From CAZLGC01 sp964559275 (GTDB lineage Bacteria > Patescibacteriota > CALEFQ01), in the NCBI GenBank assembly GCA_964559275.1, contig CAZLGC010000011.1:1-24920 (forward strand): 24,920 bases of DNA, in the 5' to 3' direction. This document shows, one piece after another, positions 15,310 to 20,812 of the stretch. The first letter of the stretch is position 1, and each line of letters opens with the position of its first letter. The notes beneath the pieces are model-generated. The model worked only from the letters and a program-made list of their open reading frames with translations. It ran no database searches and had not been told where the DNA came from. The position numbers and the translations under genes are program-made.

Positions 15310-15936
15310 GTCCAGTCCTGGCGGCTCCGGAATCGGCGGAGGTTCAATCCGGGTGGTAGTAGAAGTCTTGCGGGTACGAGCACTGGTCTTGCGCGGAGTT
15401 CGGCTGCGCGACTTACTGGAACGAGCGCGCCCTCGGCTGCCGCCTTTCATCAGGAATTTACCTTTAGCTTTCCCCAAATCCAGGAAGTCGTCCGCCTGTC
15501 CAACCAAACGGCTGGATGTCCCTTCGCCGAAAGCAATCACTTCCACCAAATTGCCGTGATTTTGCAAATAGTCAACTACTGGGATATAGTCACCGTCACC
15601 GCTGACTAGAATCAGAACATCCAAGTGCCCGGACATCTTGATCATGTCCATGGCAATACCGACGTCCCAGTCGGCTTTTTTGCGCCCGCCGGCAAATATC
15701 TGCAATTCTTTCTCTCGCACTTCAAAGCCCATTTTGTCCAAAGCTTCAAAGAAAGTGTCTTCGTCTGGGTTATTAGCTTTGACTACATAGGCAATCGCCC
15801 GGACCAGTTTGCGACCGGAGGTAGCGGCTTTTAGAAGGCTCTCAAAATTAACCCGGGCACCATAGTGACGGGCGGAGTAATACAGATTGGATACATCGAC
15901 AAAGATGCCGACGCGCTGTTCTTTATTCTTGATCAT
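15307..15936 (-). CDS. NYN-domain (LabA/DUF88-like) putative ribonuclease
   Basis: 209 aa. Residues 8-145 form a NYN domain of the PIN-like fold: GIFVDVSNLYY (D14, N17), DWDVGIAMDMI (D91, D97) and VSGDGDYIPVV (D114, D116), the acidic set expected to bind metal for RNA cleavage. The tail (about 147-209) is Arg/Ser/Lys/Thr-rich and ends in a Pro-rich stretch, suggesting RNA binding or disorder. It lies 3 nt after rpsO and precedes pnp. Because it sits inside an RNA-processing operon, a role in RNA turnover with PNPase is a reasonable inference; its substrate is unknown. No Shine-Dalgarno is evident. Confidence 0.88.
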   Translation of the reverse strand: MIKNKEQRVGIFVDVSNLYYSARHYGARVNFESLLKAATSGRKLVRAIAYVVKANNPDEDTFFEALDKMGFEVREKELQIFAGGRKKADWDVGIAMDMIKMSGHLDVLILVSGDGDYIPVVDYLQNHGNLVEVIAFGEGTSSRLVGQADDFLDLGKAKGKFLMKGGSRGRARSSKSRSRTPRKTSARTRKTSTTTRIEPPPIPEPPGLD

Positions 15937-15939
15937 GAG

Positions 15940-16206
15940 TTATTTCTTCAGCTTCAACTTTTTGATGAGCTTCTCGTATGTAGGTTCGTCCTTCTTTTTC
16001 AGATAACTTAAAAGACGACGGCGATTGTTCACTTTCTTGAGAAGCCCTCGTCGAGAATGATTATCTTTCTTGTGGGTTTTCAGGTGTTCCTGCAGCTGGT
16101 CTATTTCTTCGCTGAGAATAGCCACCTGAACCGCTGTCGAACCTGTGTCTTCATCGTGAAGTTTGTACTTCTTGATGATCTTTTCTTTTTCTTCGGTTGT
16201 TAACAT
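15940..16206 (-). CDS. rpsO: 30S ribosomal protein S15
   Basis: 88 aa, one residue shorter than the E. coli protein. Conserved blocks are visible: DTGSTAVQVAILSEEI, HLKTHKKDNHSRRGLL and NNRRRLLSYLKKKD. S15 binds the three-way junction of 16S rRNA and starts assembly of the 30S platform. The ATG at 16206 has no Shine-Dalgarno but is preceded by a GC-rich hairpin (16218-16256). It is followed after 3 nt by the NYN gene and then pnp. Confidence 0.97.
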   Translation of the reverse strand: MLTTEEKEKIIKKYKLHDEDTGSTAVQVAILSEEIDQLQEHLKTHKKDNHSRRGLLKKVNNRRRLLSYLKKKDEPTYEKLIKKLKLKK

Positions 16207-16217
16207 ATTTTTTCAGA

Positions 16218-16256
16218 CCGTGGTATCCGGGCGCTAAATGCCCCCGCAATCCGCAG
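16218..16256 (-). promoter_or_regulatory. rpsO leader hairpin, possible S15 autoregulatory site
   Basis: On the minus strand: CTGCGG, ATT, GCGGGGGC, loop, GCGCCCGG, ATA, CCACGG, ending 12 nt before the rpsO ATG. Each stem has one or two mismatches. S15 is known to bind structured leaders of its own mRNA in several bacteria, but the fold differs between groups and I cannot confirm it here. The 6-bp/3x3/8-bp design also resembles the GNA palindromes, although the internal loop is ATT/ATA. Confidence 0.35.
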
Positions 16257-16263
16257 TGTTAAT

Positions 16264-16710
16264 TTATTCTTTATTTTCGGGAAAACTTATAGCAAAGGTG
16301 CCTTTTTCTTCCGGGTCTGGCGCTATTTTAACTTTCCCGTCAGCCAGAGCCTGATTCAGTTTACCAACCGGCACCTCAACCTTGACTGTCCCCGGATCAT
16401 CTTCGTAAAAGACATCCCCCTCTGACATCCCTATCACCTGGGAAAGCTCTTTGATTTCCGTTAAATCACTTTCATCAAGATCTTCCAGGCTGCCGCTGGC
16501 AGTGGTTTCCAGAACATCTCCACCTTCATCTTTGGTTGAGCTGTCTTCCTGGCGGTTGATTTTAACTACCTTTCCTTCACTATCCGTTTCCAGTGCGACA
16601 TCAGAAAAACTAAATAACATTCCGACTTCAAGGTATTCGGCATCAATTTCTCTAGTTTCCTTCGACTCCTTATCGGCATCCGGATTAAAGGAAGGTTCAC
16701 CTTCTACCAT
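16264..16710 (-). CDS. Acidic orphan protein, paralog of the upstream gene
   Basis: 148 aa, very rich in Glu and Asp, with no membrane helix. I do not recognise the family. Its second half aligns with that of the 16721-17359 protein: SEGKVV matches DEDGKVV, and VGKLNQALADGKVKI matches IDKLNEAIRSGKVVI, each followed by an acidic EEG/EEKG turn and a final F-x-F/V-PE strand. The two are therefore tandem paralogs with a shared C-terminal domain of about 100 residues. It lies 10 nt after its paralog and 57 nt before rpsO, so all three may be cotranscribed. Confidence 0.75.
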   Translation of the reverse strand: MVEGEPSFNPDADKESKETREIDAEYLEVGMLFSFSDVALETDSEGKVVKINRQEDSSTKDEGGDVLETTASGSLEDLDESDLTEIKELSQVIGMSEGDVFYEDDPGTVKVEVPVGKLNQALADGKVKIAPDPEEKGTFAISFPENKE

Positions 16711-16720
16711 ATTTTTTAGT

Positions 16721-17359
16721 TTATTCTTCTAATTCTGGGACTTGAAAATCGAAGTCCCCTTCCTCATCTCTGTCAATAACTACTTTCCCACTTCTAATCG
16801 CCTCATTTAGTTTGTCAATCGATATAGAAACCTCAAATTGGTCCTCATATTCAGGTGCTACACCTATAAGATCTTTACCCAGTATTTCTTGCAGCGGTGC
16901 TACCTCTCTCTGAGCCCATACGGGATCTCCGGCAACACTTGTCGTGATCTCATCCTCGGTAAATTTCCCAGGCTTAGGTTTGTTAAAAATATCAGTTTTC
17001 TGTTGCTTCAAAACTCCCACAACCTTACCGTCTTCATCCATATCAAAATATACCTCTCTAAAATTTCCCCCGTAGAAGTTTCCAATATCCAAATTCATCT
17101 CTCCATGATCAAGCTTCAATTTCTCTTTTAATTCGGCTACCTGTTCCTGATCTTTTATCTGTTCCTGTGTTTCTTTTATGCGGTTATTGATTTCTTCCTG
17201 CTGAGCCAGTAGTGACTGTAGCTGTTCCTGAAGCTCCCGTATCTTTGTTTGTTCCTCGGTTTCGGGGGGTGTATCTCCCGTTTCCTCGGTGGCACTTTCA
17301 GTTTCAGGAGTCTTGAAATCTCTGGCTTCTTTGGGGACACCTTTTTCTTCTTCAGTCAT
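16721..17359 (-). CDS. Acidic coiled-coil orphan protein, paralog of the next gene
   Basis: 212 aa. Residues 1-38 are Glu/Thr/Pro-rich. A strong coiled coil with many Gln and Glu follows (about 38-82, with LQEQLQSLLAQQEEI). The C-terminal domain (about 85-212) is shared with the following gene and ends in VIDRDEEGDFDFQVPE. There is no signal peptide, membrane segment or Cys. I do not recognise the family. The coiled coil suggests oligomers or a partner. It is the first gene of the run leading into rpsO; the promoter is not clear. Confidence 0.78.
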   Translation of the reverse strand: MTEEEKGVPKEARDFKTPETESATEETGDTPPETEEQTKIRELQEQLQSLLAQQEEINNRIKETQEQIKDQEQVAELKEKLKLDHGEMNLDIGNFYGGNFREVYFDMDEDGKVVGVLKQQKTDIFNKPKPGKFTEDEITTSVAGDPVWAQREVAPLQEILGKDLIGVAPEYEDQFEVSISIDKLNEAIRSGKVVIDRDEEGDFDFQVPELEE

Positions 17360-17420
17360 ATAGGAAATTGGGGTTAAAAATTTATCCTAGTAGACTTATG
17401 TTAACAGAATAAACGGAAAA

Positions 17421-17455
17421 AAGCAAGCAAAAGGGCCAGCGACGGCTGACCCCTT
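17421..17455 (-). terminator. Terminator of the 17459 gene
   Basis: On the minus strand, AAGGGGTCAGC-cgtc-GCTGGCCCTTT (11 bp, two G-T wobbles), followed by a T-rich stretch including TTTTTT. Confidence 0.7.
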
Positions 17456-17458
17456 GTT

Positions 17459-17653
17459 CTAGCGACAAAGTAGGCATTCTCCCCTCCACATTGGTAGCCC
17501 ACAATGCGGGCAAATAGGCAGTTCCCGGTCAAGCGGGAAGTCATCCGGGTGTATCATTGCTCCGTGTGGGAACACCACTTCGGTACGCGTGCAGCCGCGC
17601 AGCCTCGGCATTTCCGGGTACATTTCACACTTCTCGTCTTTCTTCTTCGGCAA
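17459..17653 (-). CDS. Small zinc-ribbon-like protein, probable TTG start
   Basis: About 64 aa. The C-terminus CPHCGLPMWRGECLLCR has two CxxC pairs, a small zinc ribbon; two more Cys lie nearer the N-terminus (EKCEMYPE, RGCTRTE). I do not recognise it. Start choice: GGAGG at 17666-17662 is 8 nt before a TTG at 17653 but only 2 nt before the in-frame ATG at 17659, and it overlaps a GTG at 17668. The TTG therefore fits the ribosome best. The gene has its own terminator and is divergent from the recombinase. Confidence 0.7.
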   Translation of the reverse strand: MPKKKDEKCEMYPEMPRLRGCTRTEVVFPHGAMIHPDDFPLDRELPICPHCGLPMWRGECLLCR

Positions 17654-17766
17654 CTTCATCACCTCCACACCGGCAGAACGGTTCGTACAAGAGACAGCAG
17701 TAATGACAACAGCAGCAGCGATTTGATGACAACAGGAGATCTTCCAGGCTAACTACTTAGGTCATC

Positions 17767-17796
17767 TTCATAAGCAGTTCCTGGTTCGTTTATGAA
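17767..17796. repeat. 7-bp inverted repeat in the divergent gap
   Basis: TTCATAA (17767-17773) and TTATGAA (17790-17796) with a 16-nt loop, in the gap between the zinc-ribbon gene and the recombinase. It could be an operator or an mRNA hairpin; I see no other structure in 17660-17880. Confidence 0.3.
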
Positions 17797-17882
17797 CTTA
17801 GGCAATTTTGCCTCCTCCGAGTTTGCGCTGAGATTAACCCTTCCTAAATTAAGTCTAGCAAAAGCCTGCGAAAATTCAAGAT

Positions 17883-17911
17883 TTGCAACAATGCTGTTAG
17901 TGTCGTAAAAT
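17883..17911 (+). promoter_or_regulatory. Leaderless-type promoter of the xer gene
   Basis: TTGCAA (17883-17888), a 17-nt spacer and TAAAAT (17906-17911). The -10 ends 7 nt before the ATG, so the mRNA should begin at about the start codon. Confidence 0.55.
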
Positions 17912-17918
17912 AAAGTAG

Positions 17919-18908
17919 ATGACTCTCTCCGATCAAATCACCGATTTCCTGGAATACCTGGAAATAGAGCGCAATCGGTCGCAAAAAACGATCCAAAACT
18001 ATGACCATTACTTGCGTCGCTTTTTGGATTGGATGCAGGTAAAACAGGCCAACGAAATTACCCTGCCTGTGATTAAGAAGTACCGGTTGAAACTCAATCG
18101 CTACACTGATGACAGCGGCGATCCCCTGAAAAAATCGACTCAAGCCTATCACATCATCGCCTTGCGCTCGTTTTTGAAATACCTGGCCAAGCAAGATGTC
18201 AAAACGCTGGCGCCGGAGAAAATTGAGCTCCCCAAGACCGAGAGCCGCACCATTCAGTTTTTGGATGAAGATGAGCTGGAACGCATCCTCGAAGCCCCAC
18301 TGAGAAACCCAAACCAAAAATCCAAAACTCAAAATCAAAGCAACTCCAAAGCCAAGCCCGAACCCAAAACCACGACTATTCAATTGCGAGACAAGGCGGT
18401 GCTCGAGGTTCTCTTCTCCACCGGGTTGCGTGTCAGTGAGCTTTGCAGCTTAAATCGTAAAGACATCAATTTAAACAAAGACGAGTTCACCGTCGTTGGC
18501 AAAGGCGACAAGCCGCGAGTGGTTTTTCTCTCTGATACAGCCAAAAAAGCTCTAAAAAACTACCTGGCCGCCCGCCACGATAACTTTGACGCTGTCTTCG
18601 TCCCCCATGACGCTAAAACAAAAAAGGCTGCCCAAAAAGACGCCATCGAAAAGCAACCACGACTCACACCTCGTAGCGTGCAAAGAATAATCAAAAAGTA
18701 CTCCCAATTGGCCGGTATCACCAAGGATATCTCCACGCACTCACTGCGCCACACTTTTGCGACTGATCTGCTTCTAAACGGCGCCGACATCCGCTCGGTT
18801 CAGGCCATGCTCGGGCACGCGTCCATCACCACTACCCAGATTTACACCCATATCACCAATAAACAGCTGCGCGACACCTATCACAAGTTTCACGGCAAAC
18901 GCCGGTAG
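17919..18908 (+). CDS. XerC/XerD-type tyrosine recombinase with a low-complexity insertion
   Basis: 329 aa. An N-terminal SAM-like core-binding domain (1-95) precedes the catalytic domain (about 110-329), which has the complete set R171 (TGLRVSEL), K195 (VGKG), H274 and R277 (HSLRHTFA), H300 (LGHASITTTQ) and nucleophile Y309 (IYTH). The family resolves chromosome dimers at dif, or integrates mobile elements. With no other mobile genes nearby, a housekeeping Xer role is likeliest. Residues 129-153 are an unusual Lys/Asn/Gln/Pro-rich insertion just before the catalytic arginine block. Its DNA (18303-18375) consists of CAAAA/CCAAA words like the palindrome at 20107. A second smaller Lys/Ala-rich extension lies at about 231-246. 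The start follows a promoter directly, without a Shine-Dalgarno. Confidence 0.93.
   Translation: MTLSDQITDFLEYLEIERNRSQKTIQNYDHYLRRFLDWMQVKQANEITLPVIKKYRLKLNRYTDDSGDPLKKSTQAYHIIALRSFLKYLAKQDVKTLAPEKIELPKTESRTIQFLDEDELERILEAPLRNPNQKSKTQNQSNSKAKPEPKTTTIQLRDKAVLEVLFSTGLRVSELCSLNRKDINLNKDEFTVVGKGDKPRVVFLSDTAKKALKNYLAARHDNFDAVFVPHDAKTKKAAQKDAIEKQPRLTPRSVQRIIKKYSQLAGITKDISTHSLRHTFATDLLLNGADIRSVQAMLGHASITTTQIYTHITNKQLRDTYHKFHGKRR
18303..18375 (+). repeat. Repeat-like AC-rich insertion inside the recombinase gene
   Basis: This stretch is nearly free of G and T on the plus strand and is built of AAACC, AAAATCC, AAAACTC and AAAATC words. The same words form the arms of the intergenic palindrome at 20107-20211. 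It stays in frame, adding about 24 residues. Confidence 0.5.
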
Positions 18909-18962
18909 TATCGCTCCTTAGCTCTTACCAAGTTACTCTTACCTGTTCGAAAGGAGGGTAAT

Positions 18963-19427
18963 ATGAGCAAGTCTAAAAATTGGCTCCAACGTTTTTTTGG
19001 CTCTCCCTCCGCAGAAGACATCAATCATTCCAACTACCGTAAAGCCAAAGCCGCCCGCAGCTATCTTTTGGCTAACTTCCGCAAAGCCTATCCCCAGTAC
19101 CGCGACCAAGCCCGCTGGCACAAGACTTCCCACGGTTGGAAATTGGTTTTGTCCAAAATTCCAGCCAAGGATGCTCGGGCCTTGAGCAGTGACCATCGCT
19201 TCAGCCAGGTTCTCAAAATTTCCGTCAACCCCGAGCCGACCCCGAATAAAGCTAAGGTAGTCGGCCGTGACCGCGAAACGGGCGCTTACCTCGTTGTCAC
19301 TGACCAAGCTGGTTCTTTCCACTGCCCAATTTGTGACAAACACCTGCAAGCTCGGGTCTGGGGCAAAATCGGGACCTGCAACAAGTGCAAATGCATAATC
19401 AAAACCGTGGAGCCAAAAACAACCTAA
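18963..19427 (+). CDS. Orphan protein with a C-terminal zinc ribbon
   Basis: 154 aa. A basic N-terminal two-thirds rich in Lys, Arg, Trp and Tyr is followed by a CPIC ... CNKCKC zinc ribbon (about 120-146). There is no signal peptide or membrane segment. The positive charge and zinc ribbon suggest nucleic-acid binding, but I do not recognise the family. A strong Shine-Dalgarno AAAGGAGGG precedes the ATG. It starts 54 nt after the recombinase with no visible promoter of its own, so the two may be cotranscribed. Confidence 0.78.
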   Translation: MSKSKNWLQRFFGSPSAEDINHSNYRKAKAARSYLLANFRKAYPQYRDQARWHKTSHGWKLVLSKIPAKDARALSSDHRFSQVLKISVNPEPTPNKAKVVGRDRETGAYLVVTDQAGSFHCPICDKHLQARVWGKIGTCNKCKCIIKTVEPKTT

Positions 19428-19460
19428 GCCCTGGAATGATATGTTGTCTTTCCAGGGTTT
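19427..19460 (+). terminator. Terminator of the zinc-ribbon orphan
   Basis: CCCTGGAA (19429-19436) with TTCCAGGG (19450-19457), then TTT. The T-run is short, so efficiency is uncertain. Confidence 0.5.
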
Positions 19461-19468
19461 ATCCTTGG

Positions 19469-19496
19469 TTGACAAAATCACTAGAAATGATAATCT
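19469..19496 (+). promoter_or_regulatory. Promoter of the 19531 gene
   Basis: A perfect TTGACA (19469-19474), a 16-nt spacer and TAATCT (19491-19496); the start codon is 34 nt downstream. Confidence 0.6.
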
Positions 19497-19530
19497 AATT
19501 AGAACTTTCACTTTACCAAGGAGGGCTTAT

Positions 19531-19908
19531 GTGAAAAATCGGCTTTGTGAAGCTACCCACACAACCATTCAGGCTGCTCGGGAGGAAATGGACCAGTGCA
19601 TTAGGAAGGAAACAGCTATGTTCCCAGACCAGGTTGAGGTAATAAATGAAATAAATTCATTGTTACTTAGCCTGCAGACAAACTTGGCGGAATTCGTCAA
19701 CATGGGTTACACCGAAAAATTCAAAAATGAATATTTTTGCTTCCTGCACCAGGTCAGAGAAACATTGAAACCCGCCCTGAGACTAGCCCGCGATTATCAC
19801 TTACCAAAATCTATTGTCAGCCATCTCGAGAACATTTCCGACGAGGCTTGGACAGTATCTGCCAATATCAATACCTGGATAAAGGTAGCCAAAACCAAGC
19901 GTAGTTAG
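19531..19908 (+). CDS. Orphan helical protein with GTG start
   Basis: 125 aa. AAGGAGG (19519-19525) sits 5 nt before the GTG at 19531. An in-frame ATG at 19441 lies inside the previous terminator and upstream of the promoter, so it is rejected. An out-of-frame ATG overlaps the start (tATGTGa) and meets a stop at once. The protein is predicted to be almost wholly helical, with Glu/Lys-rich amphipathic segments (EEMDQCIRKE, INEINSLLLSLQTNL) and no membrane helix. I do not recognise it. It has its own promoter and terminator. Confidence 0.75.
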   Translation: MKNRLCEATHTTIQAAREEMDQCIRKETAMFPDQVEVINEINSLLLSLQTNLAEFVNMGYTEKFKNEYFCFLHQVRETLKPALRLARDYHLPKSIVSHLENISDEAWTVSANINTWIKVAKTKRS

Positions 19909-19916
19909 ACCATCTT

Positions 19917-19960
19917 CCCCGCTATCCAGCTAGTACTGGGGGTTTAGCGGGGGATTTTTT
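19917..19960 (+). terminator. Terminator of the 19531 gene
   Basis: CCCCGCTA (19917-19924) pairs with TAGCGGGG (19945-19952), followed by a run of six T. Confidence 0.75.
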
Positions 19961-19964
19961 ATGA

Positions 19965-19993
19965 TTGACTTTTGACAAACATAGTGCTACAAT
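19965..19993 (+). promoter_or_regulatory. tRNA-Arg promoter
   Basis: TTGACT (19965-19970), a 17-nt spacer and TACAAT (19988-19993) with TGC before it, 17 nt upstream of the tRNA. Confidence 0.65.
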
Positions 19994-20010
19994 CCGACTA
20001 GTTTTTGCTT

Positions 20011-20087
20011 GCACCCGTAGCTCAACTGGATAGAGCGCGTGGCTTCGGACCACGAGGTTGTAGGTTCGAGTCCTACCGGGTGCACCA
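20011..20087 (+). tRNA. tRNA-Arg (anticodon TCG)
   Basis: A complete cloverleaf: acceptor GCACCCG/CGGGTGC, D stem GCTC/GAGC, anticodon stem CGTGG/CCACG with loop CTTCGGA (anticodon TCG, reads CGA), T arm GTAGG-TTCGAGT-CCTAC, discriminator A and an encoded CCA. Confidence 0.97.
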
Positions 20088-20106
20088 CCGCCGCCTTTGG
20101 CGGCGG
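20088..20106 (+). repeat. GC hairpin directly after tRNA-Arg
   Basis: CCGCCGCC-ttt-GGCGGCGG, a perfect 8-bp stem beginning at the base after the CCA. There is no T-run, so it may act in 3' processing together with the palindrome that follows. Confidence 0.6.
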
Positions 20107-20211
20107 AACTCAAAATCTAAAATCCAAACCTAAACTCAAAGATCAAAGTTTGAGTTTGGAATTTGAATTGCTTTGTGTTTTGGATTTTGTGTTTGAATTT
20201 TGAGTTTTTTT
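20107..20211. repeat. Long AT-rich palindrome of AAAATCC/CTCAAA words
   Basis: The inner arms AAACTCAAA/TTTGAGTTT are perfect. The outer arms ACTCAAAAT ... AAAATCCAAA and TTTGGATTTT ... ATTTTGAGT match with a few gaps. The whole ends in TTTTTTT, so it can also terminate the tRNA-Arg transcript. No ORF is seen. The same words occur in the insertion in the recombinase gene. Confidence 0.65.
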
Positions 20212-20216
20212 ACTAC

Positions 20217-20229
20217 GGGCGCATAGCTC
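20217..20229 (+). pseudogene. 5' end of an interrupted third tRNA
   Basis: GGGCGCATAGCTC has the form of a tRNA start: 7-nt acceptor strand GGGCGCA, TA linker and GCTC D-stem strand. The exact partner TGCGCCC plus ACCA is found at 20510-20520. Two palindromes and the whole tRNA-Lys lie between the halves. Confidence 0.6.
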
Positions 20230-20266
20230 CCTCCTTCGCCCTTCGTTAAGCTCAGGGCTTCGGAGG
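20230..20266 (-). repeat. GNA-loop palindrome, copy 2
   Basis: Plus strand: CCTCC, TTC, GCCCT, 11-nt loop, AGGGC, TTC, GGAGG. On the minus strand the internal loop reads GAA/GAA, as in copy 1. It begins right after the tRNA 5' fragment. Confidence 0.7.
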
Positions 20267-20278
20267 ATAAGCAGCTGG

Positions 20279-20307
20279 GGCACCTACGCCCTACGGGCTC
20301 CGGTGCC
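20279..20307 (-). repeat. GNA-loop palindrome, copy 3
   Basis: Plus strand: GGCACC, TAC, GCCC, loop tac, GGGC, TCC, GGTGCC. On the minus strand the internal loop reads GGA/GTA. It follows a D-loop-like AGCTGG at 20273-20278. Confidence 0.65.
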
Positions 20308-20330
20308 TAAATGCCGCAGATCCCTACCTC

Positions 20331-20406
20331 GGGTCATTAGCTCAGCTGGTAGAGCAACTCCCTCTTAAGGAGAAGGTCGCAGGTTCGATTCCTGCATGAC
20401 CCACCA
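20331..20406 (+). tRNA. tRNA-Lys (anticodon CTT)
   Basis: A complete cloverleaf: acceptor GGGTCAT/ATGACCC, D stem GCTC/GAGC, anticodon arm ACTCC-CTCTTAA-GGAGA (anticodon CTT, reads AAG), T arm GCAGG-TTCGATT-CCTGC, discriminator A and encoded CCA. The first anticodon-stem pair is an A-A mismatch. It lies inside the interval separating the halves of the interrupted tRNA. Confidence 0.96.
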
Positions 20407-20438
20407 GGTCTTCGCCTCACTTCGTTCGGCTACGAACC
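20407..20438 (-). repeat. GNA-loop palindrome, copy 4 (degenerate)
   Basis: Plus strand: GGTC, TTC, GCC, 11-nt loop, GGC, TAC, GAACC. The outer stem has one bulged A and the inner stem is only 3 bp. On the minus strand the internal loop reads GTA/GAA. It begins at the base after the tRNA-Lys CCA. Confidence 0.5.
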
Positions 20439-20462
20439 TGTGAACTCATTTGCATAAGTTTA

Positions 20463-20501
20463 CCCGCCGTAGCTTTGAACGCAGCGAAAAGCGTAGGCGG
20501 G
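20463..20501 (+). repeat. GNA-loop palindrome, copy 5
   Basis: Plus strand: CCCGCC, GTA, GCTTT, 11-nt loop, AAAGC, GTA, GGCGGG. It ends exactly where the 3' tRNA fragment resumes. Confidence 0.7.
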
Positions 20502-20520
20502 ATTCCCTCTGCGCCCACCA
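20502..20520 (+). pseudogene. 3' end of an interrupted third tRNA
   Basis: ATT-CCCTC-TGCGCCC-A-CCA: the end of a T loop, a T-stem strand, an acceptor strand exactly complementary to GGGCGCA at 20217-20223, a discriminator A and CCA. The T-loop start and T-stem 5' strand are replaced by palindrome copy 5. Confidence 0.6.
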
Positions 20521-20548
20521 AAAACCCCGCCACACCGGCGGGGTTTTT
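20520..20548 (+). terminator. Terminator after the tRNA cluster
   Basis: AAAAACCCCGCC-acacc-GGCGGGGTTTTT, a 12-bp stem immediately after the 3' tRNA fragment. It is almost identical to the terminator at 22061-22097. Confidence 0.85.
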
Positions 20549-20549
20549 G

Positions 20550-20578
20550 TTTACAGGCCAAGCCCTATCGACTAAACT
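20550..20578 (+). promoter_or_regulatory. Leaderless-type promoter of the 20585 cassette
   Basis: TTTACA (20550-20555), a 17-nt spacer and TAAACT (20573-20578), ending 6 nt before the ATG at 20585. Confidence 0.5.
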
Positions 20579-20584
20579 AAAAGC

Positions 20585-20812
20585 ATGAAACCAATCTTTC
20601 AATACATCCGGGAATCATCCCTAGACCCTGAACGCCAGGCGTTTTTCATGCGCCTAATTGCGGCTCTACCCCGAGAAGAAAAACAGGCCATCAGGGAAAA
20701 ACTTAATGAAGAACAAATTCCTTTTGAAGAAATTGCCAAAGAATTTGATCATTATAAAGATGAACCTGATCTCAGCCTAAGTATTAAAAATCTCCAAGAC
20801 AATGTTTCATGA
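20585..20812 (+). CDS. Small helical orphan protein
   Basis: 75 aa, charged and probably all helical (PREEKQAIREKLNEEQ and neighbours), with no Cys, signal or membrane segment. I do not recognise it. It overlaps the next gene by 11 nt in a different frame, so translation is probably coupled and the two proteins may act together. There is no Shine-Dalgarno; the promoter -10 lies just before the ATG. Confidence 0.7.
   Translation: MKPIFQYIRESSLDPERQAFFMRLIAALPREEKQAIREKLNEEQIPFEEIAKEFDHYKDEPDLSLSIKNLQDNVS

Noticed and set aside
2150..17395. AGTCTACT octamer near several gene starts (about 2153, 12854, 17388)
   Set aside because: Three hits of an 8-mer on both strands of 25 kb are close to chance.
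17919..20520. Integrated element: Xer recombinase plus tRNA fragment as attachment site
   Set aside because: No phage, plasmid or conjugation genes lie between, the recombinase looks like housekeeping Xer, and the tRNA fragment ends coincide with palindromes rather than a direct repeat of an intact tRNA end.
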